Shown piece after piece: positions 1 to 5,676 of a stretch of 5,712 nt of DNA (position 1 is its first letter; each line of letters begins with the position of its first letter). Under the pieces are notes generated by a model. It had not been told where the DNA came from. It did no database searches and saw only the letters and a program-made list of their open reading frames with translations. Source of the stretch: Candidatus Krumholzibacteriia bacterium (GTDB taxonomy: Bacteria > Krumholzibacteriota > Krumholzibacteriia > Krumholzibacteriales > Krumholzibacteriaceae); the NCBI GenBank assembly GCA_028696635.1, contig JAQVGR010000134.1:1-5712 (forward strand). Reading direction: 5' to 3'. The position numbers and the translations under genes are program-made.

Positions 1-1571
1 GCCTTGTACGACCAGGCGATCCAGCGCCAGCCGAGCCGCGTCATCTCCCGCTGCTCGACGGCGCACGAGTGCGGCGGCTCCCGCAGGCGCTTCATCGCCG
101 TCTCGGCGATCAGCCGGTCCTCGTCGTGCACGAGCGGAAGGAACTGCCGCCCCGTCAGCTCCTCCGCCGCGCGGCCGAAGAGGGCGCAGTACGCGGGGCT
201 GGCGTAGAGCAGGCGGCCGCCGGCGTCGATCTTCACGATCAGGTCCGACATGTTGTCGACGATCAGCCGGTACCGCTCGGCGCTCTCGCGCAGGGCCTCG
301 ATGAAGTTGCGCTGCTCGGTCAGGTCCATCGCGACCACCGCAAGACCGCGCACGGGGCGCTCCGCGCTGATCGGCGAGACGCTCATCCTGACCGGGGTCC
401 GTTTCCCGTCCGGACCGACGGCGGCCGTCTCGAATCCGGCCGGGGCCCCCTCGTCGAGGCAGGCCCGTATCCTTCGCCGCGCCGCCTCGTCGATCTCGAA
501 CAGTTCCTCGATCGTCATGCCGCGCAGCTCAGACTCGGGCCTGCCGCCGAGAAGAGCGGCGGCGGGATTGGCGTATATGATCCGCCCCCCCGCGTCGGCG
601 GCCAGCGCCGTCTCCTGTATGCTCTCTATCACGCTCGAGAGCAGGCCGAGCTGCCTGGAGAGCTCGTGCGCGCTGAAGGCGTCGTCGAGGCTGAGCTGCC
701 GTTCGTAGGTGTCGATATTCTCGGCCATCACCACGACGAACCCCGTGTCGATGTTGCCGGGGATGTTGATCAGCCCCGGGACCTGGCGGGTGGCGAGAGA
801 GCCGTGGTTGTACGAGTAGAGCATCTCGAAGGCGAGAAAGGTGAACGCCTCCCTCTTCTGGACGAATGCCGCGTCGATGACTCCCGACCTGATCAGGGGG
901 GCCTGTCCGGGATCGGTATCGACGCAGATGACGCGCGTGGCGCGATCCCTTCCCGCCTCGAGCAGGGCCGCGGCCGCGCCGCATCCGCTCCCGCAGTCGA
1001 ACCCGACGACCGCCGTCAGGTCGGGGTGCTCCCCGAGGCGCCTCGATACGACGGCCTGCGCCGCCGACGGCGAGACCGTCCCGGTATCCTCGACTGCGAC
1101 CACCTCGAGGCCCGGGTGATCGACGAGCCCGTTGCGCAACCCCCTGATCCCCGCCGCCGTGTTCTGCTGGCCGGTCATGCCGATCAGCAGGACCTTCCCG
1201 CCCGTCCCCCCGCCCCCGAGCCGGTCCGCCATCGCCTTTCCCATGCGGTACCAGTCGGTCCCCACGTGGGCGAGGCGCATGCTCGACGGCACGTCGCTGT
1301 CAACCGTCACGACGGGGATCCCGCCCTTGACGGCCCGGTTGATGACGAGTATCGCTCCCGGCTCGTTCCAGCCGGTCACCATGATCCCCGCGGCCCGGCG
1401 GTCGACGGCCTGCTTGAGCGCTTCGATATACTCGTCCCCCGAATCATCCCGGGGGCCGGCGACCGTGATCGCGACCTGGAACCGTTCGGCGAGCCGCTCG
1501 AGGACGGGGCGGGCGTGCCGCTCCAGGACGGGGTGGTCGATCAGCTTCGTTATCCAGACGTACTCTTCCAT
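1..1571 (-). CDS. Sensor protein: cytoplasmic sugar-binding-like domain plus two PAS domains (3' end beyond window)
   Basis: I translated this frame by hand: 523 codons with no stop, running off the left edge. Residues about 4-285 look like a ribose-type periplasmic binding protein fold (Peripla_BP_4-like): V-T-G-W-N near 65, P-V-V-T-V-D-S-D at 86-93, H-V-G-T-D at 102-106, V-D-T-D at 217-220 and the strand ending F-V-Q-K at 237-240. A helical linker (about 285-312) leads to PAS1 (about 312-420; I-I-Y-A-N-P at 331-336, M-D-L-T-E-Q-R at 415-421) and PAS2 (434 onward; L-L-Y-A-S-P-A, then G-W-R-W-I-A-W-S near 514-521, typical of the PAS end). The N-terminus enters the binding domain directly, with no signal peptide or membrane helix, so I infer a cytosolic sensor. 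The ATG at 1571 shares its A with the TGA of the upstream DUF167 gene and has GAGG 4 nt before it, so translation is probably coupled. The output domain (histidine kinase, GGDEF or other) is not visible. Confidence 0.88.
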   Translation of the reverse strand, partial: MEEYVWITKLIDHPVLERHARPVLERLAERFQVAITVAGPRDDSGDEYIEALKQAVDRRAAGIMVTGWNEPGAILVINRAVKGGIPVVTVDSDVPSSMRLAHVGTDWYRMGKAMADRLGGGGTGGKVLLIGMTGQQNTAAGIRGLRNGLVDHPGLEVVAVEDTGTVSPSAAQAVVSRRLGEHPDLTAVVGFDCGSGCGAAAALLEAGRDRATRVICVDTDPGQAPLIRSGVIDAAFVQKREAFTFLAFEMLYSYNHGSLATRQVPGLINIPGNIDTGFVVVMAENIDTYERQLSLDDAFSAHELSRQLGLLSSVIESIQETALAADAGGRIIYANPAAALLGGRPESELRGMTIEELFEIDEAARRRIRACLDEGAPAGFETAAVGPDGKRTPVRMSVSPISAERPVRGLAVVAMDLTEQRNFIEALRESAERYRLIVDNMSDLIVKIDAGGRLLYASPAYCALFGRAAEELTGRQFLPLVHDEDRLIAETAMKRLREPPHSCAVEQREMTRLGWRWIAWSYK

Positions 1572-1864
1572 CAGACCTCGGGAAAACCCTCGAGCGCCTC
1601 CCGCGCCGAGGCAGGGGCCGTGACAAGCTTGGCCCTCGAGCGCTCCCCCGACTCGACTCTCACGTCCCGCTTGCCGAGCCCGAGCGCGCGCCCGAGGAAC
1701 CGTTCGAGGCCGCGGCTGGCCGCCCCCTCGACGGGGGGAGCGGCGATCCGGACGCGCAGCTCCCCCGCCGCGTTCCAGCCGACGATCTCGTCCTTACGAG
1801 AAGAGGGCTGGACCCGCACCCGGAATCCAACCCTCCCGTTCTCGTGGTCCCGTATATCCTTCAT
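1571..1864 (-). CDS. yggU: DUF167/YggU family protein
   Basis: A 97-residue protein, normal length for the DUF167 (YggU) family, whose molecular function is not established. Recognisable family blocks are R-V-R-V-Q-P-S-S-R-K-D-E-I-V-G (15-29), L-R-V-R-I-A-A-P-P-V-E-G-A-A (36-49) and V-E-S-G-E-R-S-R-A-K-L-V (70-81). The usual Asn after the P-P-V-x-G-x-A block appears as Ser here. The ATG lies 7 nt after the divIVA stop and no Shine-Dalgarno core is visible in the intervening TCCCCCG, so I infer translational coupling to divIVA. Its TGA overlaps the start of the sensor gene by 1 nt. In many genomes yggU sits beside yggT and yggS, which agrees with the arrangement here. Family assignment is confident; function is unknown. 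Confidence 0.9.
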   Translation of the reverse strand: MKDIRDHENGRVGFRVRVQPSSRKDEIVGWNAAGELRVRIAAPPVEGAASRGLERFLGRALGLGKRDVRVESGERSRAKLVTAPASAREALEGFPEV

Positions 1865-1871
1865 CGGGGGA

Positions 1872-3305
1872 TCATGTCTCGCGGTCTATGTTCGACAGAT
1901 TCTTCCTGAGCTGCTCCATCGTCCAGCCGGCCGCCTCGTCGGCCTCCTCGGCCGCCTCCGCACGGGGGGGGGCCGGCGGCCGCTGCGGCTGGGCCTGCGG
2001 GGCCTGGGGCCGGGCCTGAGCCGGGGGCTGCTGCGGCTGGGCCTGCGGGGCCTGGGGCCGGGCCTGAGCCGGCGGCCGCTGCGGCTGGACCTGCGGGGCC
2101 TGGGGCCGGGCCTGAGCCGGGGGCTGCTGCGGCTGGGCCTGCGGGGCCTTGGGCCGGGCCTGAGCCGGGGGCTGCTGCGGGAGAGGCCCGGACTGGAACG
2201 CGGGCTTCGGCGCCGCGTGCCGGCCTCCGCCCGCCTCGGTCAGCCCGGAGAGGGCGCTCTCCACCTCGAAATCGCTCGGCTCCTCGACGACCGCGCGCCC
2301 TCCGGTCTTCCCGGGGGCTTCCATCCCTCCGGATGCCGAGGTGCGCGGGACCTCGTAGCTCTTCCAGTCGGGCTTCGCCTGGCTGACCTCGTACCCTTTC
2401 CACTGATCCTGCTGCGCAACGGGGGACGGCTGCGGCGCCGCGCCTTGCGGCTGCCCCTGGGCTGCGACTCCCGCGTAATCCTGCCTCGCGTTGAGCCGTT
2501 CGCCGTACCCCTGCGCGACGACGCGGCGCGCCGTCTCGGCGGGCTGCTCGAGGGGAAGCTCGGGCGCGGCGGCGAACGGAGCGTCGGCCCGAGGGGCGTC
2601 TGCCTGCTCGCCTCGTTCCCTCGGCGACGGCTGCCCGCCGTCGTCCGCGCGCCCCTCCCTGCCCGGACGGGGCAGTATCGGTCTCGGCGTGTCCTCGCGA
2701 CGCTCGTCGCCGCCCCAGGTGACCTTGTCGGCCGGCTCCCTCGGAGGGAGGTCCTCGGTGATGCGTTCCCTGCTCATGCGCGGGGCCGGAGCGGAGGTCT
2801 TCGTGTCCTCCTCGACCTTCCTGCCGATGGCCTCGATCTCGCGGTCCGTCTCGGCGAAATCCCCCTCGAACCCGTCGACCATTCGCATGTGGCTCTCGAG
2901 CAGCGTCCTCATGCGCGTGACGTAATTGTCCTTGTGCTTCTTGAGCTCTATGATCTCGCGCCGCAGCTGCTGGGTGTGGGCGCGTATCGACTCGGTCGCC
3001 TTGTCCGCCTCGACCTCGGCGCCCCGGACGATCAGCTCCGCCTCGCGGCGAGCGTTCTCCTTCGCGTCTGCCGTGATGCGCTCGGCGGTCATGAGGGTGT
3101 TGCGAAGATTCGTCTCTATGCTCTTGAACTCGTTCAGACGCTCCTCGAGCTGGACTACGTGCTCTCTCAGGCGCTTGTTGTCGGAGAGAACGGCCTCGTA
3201 CTCGTCGGCGACGGTGCCGAGAAAGGCGTAGACCTCGTCCGTATCGAGCCCCCGCATCGCCTTTCGGAATTCCTGCTTCCGGATGTCGAGAGGTGTGATC
3301 CTCAT
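1872..3305 (-). CDS. divIVA: DivIVA-domain protein with long Pro/Gln/Ala-rich tail
   Basis: A 477-residue protein. Residues 1-60 match the DivIVA membrane-targeting domain: R-I-T-P-L-D-I-R, then F-R-K-A-M-R-G-L-D-T-D-E-V near 13-25, followed by coiled coil. Heptad-like, charged helices continue to about 168, as expected for the oligomerising part of DivIVA/Wag31 proteins, which mark curved membrane and recruit growth or division machinery. Position 17, the membrane-inserting Phe of B. subtilis DivIVA, is Met here; Arg18 is kept. Residues 170-450 look disordered (rich in P, Q, A, E, R), containing a duplicated W-K-x-Y-E-V motif (302-307 and 314-319) and a 16-residue repeat (about 376-443). The last part (W461 to T477) could be an amphipathic helix. 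The protein is much longer than the roughly 160-270 residues of typical DivIVA proteins. The ATG start has a strong AGGAGG 7 nt upstream. It lies between yggT and yggU, a known type of context. Confidence 0.92.
   Translation of the reverse strand: MRITPLDIRKQEFRKAMRGLDTDEVYAFLGTVADEYEAVLSDNKRLREHVVQLEERLNEFKSIETNLRNTLMTAERITADAKENARREAELIVRGAEVEADKATESIRAHTQQLRREIIELKKHKDNYVTRMRTLLESHMRMVDGFEGDFAETDREIEAIGRKVEEDTKTSAPAPRMSRERITEDLPPREPADKVTWGGDERREDTPRPILPRPGREGRADDGGQPSPRERGEQADAPRADAPFAAAPELPLEQPAETARRVVAQGYGERLNARQDYAGVAAQGQPQGAAPQPSPVAQQDQWKGYEVSQAKPDWKSYEVPRTSASGGMEAPGKTGGRAVVEEPSDFEVESALSGLTEAGGGRHAAPKPAFQSGPLPQQPPAQARPKAPQAQPQQPPAQARPQAPQVQPQRPPAQARPQAPQAQPQQPPAQARPQAPQAQPQRPPAPPRAEAAEEADEAAGWTMEQLRKNLSNIDRET
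1970..2182 (-). repeat. 48-bp in-frame tandem repeat inside divIVA (about 4.5 copies)
   Basis: The landmark ctgcggctgg recurs on the plus strand at 1983, 2031, 2079 and 2127, with ctgcggg at 2175: an exact period of 48 bp. Full units are 1983-2030, 2031-2078, 2079-2126 and 2127-2174, with partial matches on both sides. Against the first unit, the others differ at two, one and one positions by eye. Each unit encodes 16 residues of the form Q-P-P-A-Q-A-R-P-Q-A-P-Q-A-Q-P-Q. Three of the four differences change a residue (Q to R, A to V, Q to K). The period is a multiple of three, so copy-number change would keep the frame. Confidence 0.93.
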
Positions 3306-3312
3306 TGTCCTT

Positions 3313-3318
3313 CCTCCT
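3313..3318 (-). promoter_or_regulatory. Shine-Dalgarno AGGAGG of divIVA
   Basis: The minus strand reads AGGAGG, then 7 nt, then the ATG at 3305. This is the strongest ribosome-binding site in the window and fixes the divIVA start. Confidence 0.85.
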
Positions 3319-3321
3319 GTC

Positions 3322-3339
3322 GGGACCGCGGCCGGTCCC
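3322..3339 (-). promoter_or_regulatory. Perfect 7-bp hairpin just upstream of the divIVA ribosome-binding site
   Basis: The minus strand reads GGGACCG-GCCG-CGGTCCC: a perfect 7-bp GC-rich stem with a 4-nt loop, ending 3 nt before AGGAGG. No T tract follows, so it does not look like an intrinsic terminator. It could influence ribosome access or protect processed mRNA. The structure is seen in the sequence; a role is inference. Confidence 0.45.
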
Positions 3340-3399
3340 CTGCCGCCCCGGGCCTCCTCAGTGTCGCCATTGAATTGTTACCACGCCGCCGCCGCCGGT

Positions 3400-3666
3400 T
3401 CAAAGCCCGTTTTTTCTCACCGCGAAGGCGATCAGCTGGACCAGCGCCGCCGCGATGAGCGGGGATGGATCGAATCTCAACCCCCCGGTCAGCCGCTTCA
3501 GAGGCGCGAGGACGGGTCCGAGGATCCGGTCGAGCGCGCGGTAGACCTTGCTGCGGCGGACTCCGGCGACGGTCAGAAACGAATACAGCAGCAGCACGAA
3601 CGTCGCCGTATTGCAAAAAGCAAGGACCAGACCAACCGTATCGGCAATAAATAATCCCATAACCAT
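3400..3666 (-). CDS. yggT: YggT family membrane protein (YlmG-like)
   Basis: An 88-residue integral membrane protein with two predicted membrane segments, about 4-30 (G-L-F-I-A-D-T-V-G-L-V-L-A-F) and about 66-84 (S-P-L-I-A-A-A-L-V-Q-L-I-A-F-A-V). Between them is the family signature region: R-A-L-D-R-I-L-G-P-V-L-A-P-L-K-R at 43-58, then F-D-P-S-P at 65-69. It is a single-unit version, as in YlmG of Gram-positives, and half the size of the two-unit E. coli YggT. YggT proteins are linked to membrane/envelope functions including osmotic stress and division, but the mechanism is not settled. Two ATGs are possible, at 3666 and 3660 (M-V-M-G); neither has a visible Shine-Dalgarno, and the upstream 25 nt are unusually AT-rich. 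The gene lies 96 nt after yggS and 94 nt before divIVA. Confidence 0.9.
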   Translation of the reverse strand: MVMGLFIADTVGLVLAFCNTATFVLLLYSFLTVAGVRRSKVYRALDRILGPVLAPLKRLTGGLRFDPSPLIAAALVQLIAFAVRKNGL

Positions 3667-3690
3667 TTATAATACAGATAGTTTCAGTAA
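3661..3690 (-). promoter_or_regulatory. AT-rich patch at the yggT start; possible -10 element
   Basis: This 30-nt stretch is far richer in A/T than its surroundings. The minus strand contains TATTAT (3674-3669) overlapping TATAAA (3671-3666), right before the yggT ATGs. A start site 6-7 nt downstream of TATTAT would give a nearly leaderless yggT transcript beginning just before the ATG at 3660, which would fit the missing Shine-Dalgarno. No -35 hexamer is recognisable at 16-18 bp spacing, so the promoter call is weak. Confidence 0.25.
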
Positions 3691-3691
3691 C

Positions 3692-3716
3692 CGCCCGGGG
3701 GCGGCCGGCCCCGGCG
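3692..3716 (-). other. GC-rich inverted repeat between yggS and yggT
   Basis: The minus strand reads CGCCGGGG, an 8-nt loop, then CCCCGGGCG: an 8-bp stem with one bulged G. The loop overlaps a GGCCGGCC palindrome. No T run follows (GGTTACTG), so a classical rho-independent terminator is not supported. It may be an attenuating or processing hairpin, or chance in such GC-rich sequence. Confidence 0.35.
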
Positions 3717-3762
3717 AGGGCCCGGATCCTGCCGCTGCGCTCCCCGGCTGGCCGGTTTTCTG

Positions 3763-4455
3763 TCAGCCCTGCCGGCGCTCCCCGAAGATCACGCGGCCGA
3801 GGCGCACGATCGTCGCCCCCTCGGCGATCGCCGTCTCGAAGTCGCCGCTCATCCCCATCGAGAGGTGCTCCATGGAGATTCCCTCGATCCTCCCGGCGGC
3901 GATCCGGTCCCGGAGGAGCCGGAGCGATTCGAACGAGCGCGCCACCACGCCGATCTCAGGAACCCAGGGCCCGACCGTCATCAGTCCCCGCAGCCGCAAC
4001 GCGGGGAGCGGGGCTATGCTGCGGCAGAGATCCTCGGCCCCGGCCGGCTCCACCCCGTGCTTGGAGGCCTCGCCGCTCGTGTTCACCTCGACGAGGATCT
4101 CGGTCGTCGCGCCCTCCCGCTCTCCGGCGGCCGAAAGTCTCTCTGCCAGCCGCAGGGAATCGACCGAATGGATCAGGGCGAAGCGGCCGACCGCCTTGTT
4201 GACCTTGTTGGTCTGCAGGGTGCCGACGAGGTGCCATCGGCACGGCAGCGAGACGGCGGGGGCTTTCTCGAGGAACTCCTGCACGCGGTTCTCGCCGACG
4301 TCGGTCACCCCGGCCCGCAGCGCCTCCTCGACGGTCCGGGCCGGATGCGTCTTGGTCACGGCGACGATCGCGACAGAGGCCGGATCGCGCCCGGCCCTGA
4401 CGGCCGCTTCGGCGACGCGCTCGCGGGCCCGCAGCAGATTCTCGGCGATCGACAC
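3763..4455 (-). CDS. yggS: YggS family pyridoxal phosphate homeostasis protein
   Basis: A 230-residue protein, the usual length of YggS/YlmE/PROSC, a single-domain alanine-racemase-like TIM barrel that binds pyridoxal 5'-phosphate and buffers B6 vitamers in the cytosol without known enzymatic turnover. The PLP Schiff-base lysine is K35 in A-V-T-K-T-H-P. Other family signatures are G-E-N-R-V-Q-E (54-60), H-L-V-G-T-L-Q-T-N-K (75-84; usually H-x-I-G-x-L-Q-x-N-K), E-V-N-T-S-G-E (123-129), L-R-G-L-M-T (155-160) and the phosphate-binding end S-M-G-M-S-G-D (199-205) with R-L-G-R-x-I-F-G (218-225). The start is GTG at 4455, with GGGAGG 4 nt before it. It begins 25 nt after the M24 peptidase stop. proC, a frequent neighbour of yggS, is not next to it here. 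Confidence 0.96.
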   Translation of the reverse strand: MSIAENLLRARERVAEAAVRAGRDPASVAIVAVTKTHPARTVEEALRAGVTDVGENRVQEFLEKAPAVSLPCRWHLVGTLQTNKVNKAVGRFALIHSVDSLRLAERLSAAGEREGATTEILVEVNTSGEASKHGVEPAGAEDLCRSIAPLPALRLRGLMTVGPWVPEIGVVARSFESLRLLRDRIAAGRIEGISMEHLSMGMSGDFETAIAEGATIVRLGRVIFGERRQG

Positions 4456-4480
4456 CGCACCTCCCTCATGCCGGTCCCGT

Positions 4481-5665
4481 TCAGGCGTGGACGCGGACGA
4501 GCTCCATCTGCTCCTCCCCGGCCACGACGACCTCTCCGCCGAGGGTGATGAAGCAGTCGATCTCGCTGCGCGCCGCCATCTCCCCCTCGAGATAGATCCC
4601 CGGCTCGATCGAGAAGCAGATCCCCGGGACGAGCTGGCGCTCGTCCTTCGTCTCGAGGTTGTCTATGTTGACGCCGTTCCCGTGGACCTCCTCGCCGATC
4701 GAGTGTCCCGTCCGGTGGATGAAATAGTCTCCGTACCCCGCCTCCCTGACGACGCCGCGGCATGCGTCGTCCACCTCCCATCCGCAGACCGGCTCCTTGG
4801 CGGCGAATCGCCTGCGCACGAAGTTGACCGCCTCGATCCGCGCGTCGCGCACGACGCGGAAGATCTCCTGGTACTTCTCGGGGGGATCGTCGCCGATGAA
4901 GCCGCACCAGGTGATGTCGTAGTATATCGAGCCGGGCTCCTTGAGCTTCCCCCACAGATCGATCAGGACCATGTCCCCCTTCTTGAACTCGTACGAGTTT
5001 TCGGCCGAGGGCTCGAAATGCGGGTTGGCCGGATGGTCGTTGATGCCGACGATCGGGATGTCGTGCCCCGGGTCGATCCCCTCCTCGTCGAAGCGGCGCA
5101 GGATGAACCTCGCAACGTCGTACTCGGTGAGCTTCTTCCCGCCGGCGATCGCCTTCCCGATCTCGGCGAACGCCTCGTTCTTGATGCGCTGGATGATCTC
5201 GCCGGCCTTCAGGTGGCTCCGGTACCCCTTCTCGTCTATGATCGCCTCGAAGAGCTGCACGAGATCGGCCGAGGAGACGACCTCGTGGCCGAGGCTGCGG
5301 ATCAGCTCGATCGTCCCCCCGTCGACGATCGACGTGTAGGGGATGTTGCACAGCGGCGAGTACTGCATCGCGATCGATTTCGGCTCGCCGAGGATCTCGC
5401 CGAGGCGCGTGTGGAGCTCCTCCCACCGGTGATAGAACACCTTCCTGCCGGGGAGCGAGTCGAGCTTCGAGGGCTCGACGCGGTGCGCGAGCCGCACCGG
5501 CTCGCCGGCGGCGGGGATGTAGTAGAACCACCGCCGCGAGGTCATCTTGTTGAAGTCGAGGCCGAGTATGCGGTACGCGAGGTGATCGCGGTTGTGGAAG
5601 TCGTACAGCAGCCAGCCGTCGATCCACTTATCCGTGAGGGCGTCCTGTATCGCCTTGATATCCAT
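4481..5665 (-). CDS. M24-family metallopeptidase (Xaa-Pro aminopeptidase/dipeptidase-like)
   Basis: A 394-residue protein with creatinase-type N-terminal domain (about 1-145) and pita-bread M24 catalytic domain (about 150-394). The five predicted metal ligands are all present: D236 (V-L-I-D-L-W-G), D250 (Y-Y-D-I-T-W), H321 (H-R-T-G-H-S-I-G), E354 (S-I-E-P-G-I-Y) and E368 (R-S-E-I-D). H216 in N-P-H-F and H328 in E-V-H-G fit the accessory active-site histidines. The two Asp ligands are 14 residues apart instead of the usual 11, owing to a K-L-K-E-P-G-S insert. No signal peptide is visible, so it is probably cytosolic and cleaves Xaa-Pro or similar peptides; exact specificity cannot be told. I chose ATG at 5665 because GGAGG sits 6 nt upstream; an in-frame GTG at 5707 would add 14 charged residues without a ribosome-binding site. 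It is the first gene of the visible operon. Confidence 0.93.
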   Translation of the reverse strand: MDIKAIQDALTDKWIDGWLLYDFHNRDHLAYRILGLDFNKMTSRRWFYYIPAAGEPVRLAHRVEPSKLDSLPGRKVFYHRWEELHTRLGEILGEPKSIAMQYSPLCNIPYTSIVDGGTIELIRSLGHEVVSSADLVQLFEAIIDEKGYRSHLKAGEIIQRIKNEAFAEIGKAIAGGKKLTEYDVARFILRRFDEEGIDPGHDIPIVGINDHPANPHFEPSAENSYEFKKGDMVLIDLWGKLKEPGSIYYDITWCGFIGDDPPEKYQEIFRVVRDARIEAVNFVRRRFAAKEPVCGWEVDDACRGVVREAGYGDYFIHRTGHSIGEEVHGNGVNIDNLETKDERQLVPGICFSIEPGIYLEGEMAARSEIDCFITLGGEVVVAGEEQMELVRVHA

Positions 5666-5671
5666 CGTGCG

Positions 5672-5676
5672 CCTCC
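5672..5676 (-). promoter_or_regulatory. Shine-Dalgarno GGAGG of the M24 peptidase
   Basis: GGAGG on the minus strand lies 6 nt before the ATG at 5665 and decides this start over the upstream GTG. The remaining 36 nt to the window edge (5677-5712) show no promoter or terminator that I can support. Confidence 0.75.

Noticed and set aside
1861..2403. A 180-codon minus-strand frame overlapping the divIVA repeat
   Set aside because: A 48-bp repeat without stops stays open in several frames. This frame is a Gly/Pro/Ala shadow of the repeat and has no independent start signal.
69..3458. An 1129-codon open frame on the plus strand, opposite the sensor, yggU and divIVA
   Set aside because: Across the sensor and divIVA its codons are exact antisense complements of theirs, so it stays open simply because these GC-rich genes avoid TTA, CTA and TCA. 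Its product is Arg/Leu/Gly/Pro-rich with no recognisable domain, and the minus-strand frames carry clear families.
3302..3616. A 104-codon minus-strand frame spanning yggT and the divIVA leader
   Set aside because: Most of it overlaps yggT in another frame and is Arg-rich; only its last 22 codons are discussed, as a tentative leader.
3668..3673. TATAAT on the plus strand
   Set aside because: It is a perfect -10 hexamer, but no -35 element is found at suitable spacing and no plus-strand gene follows. It is part of the AT-rich patch at the yggT start.
3692..3716. Rho-independent terminator after yggS
   Set aside because: The stem is strong but no T run follows in the direction of transcription, so I list it only as an inverted repeat.
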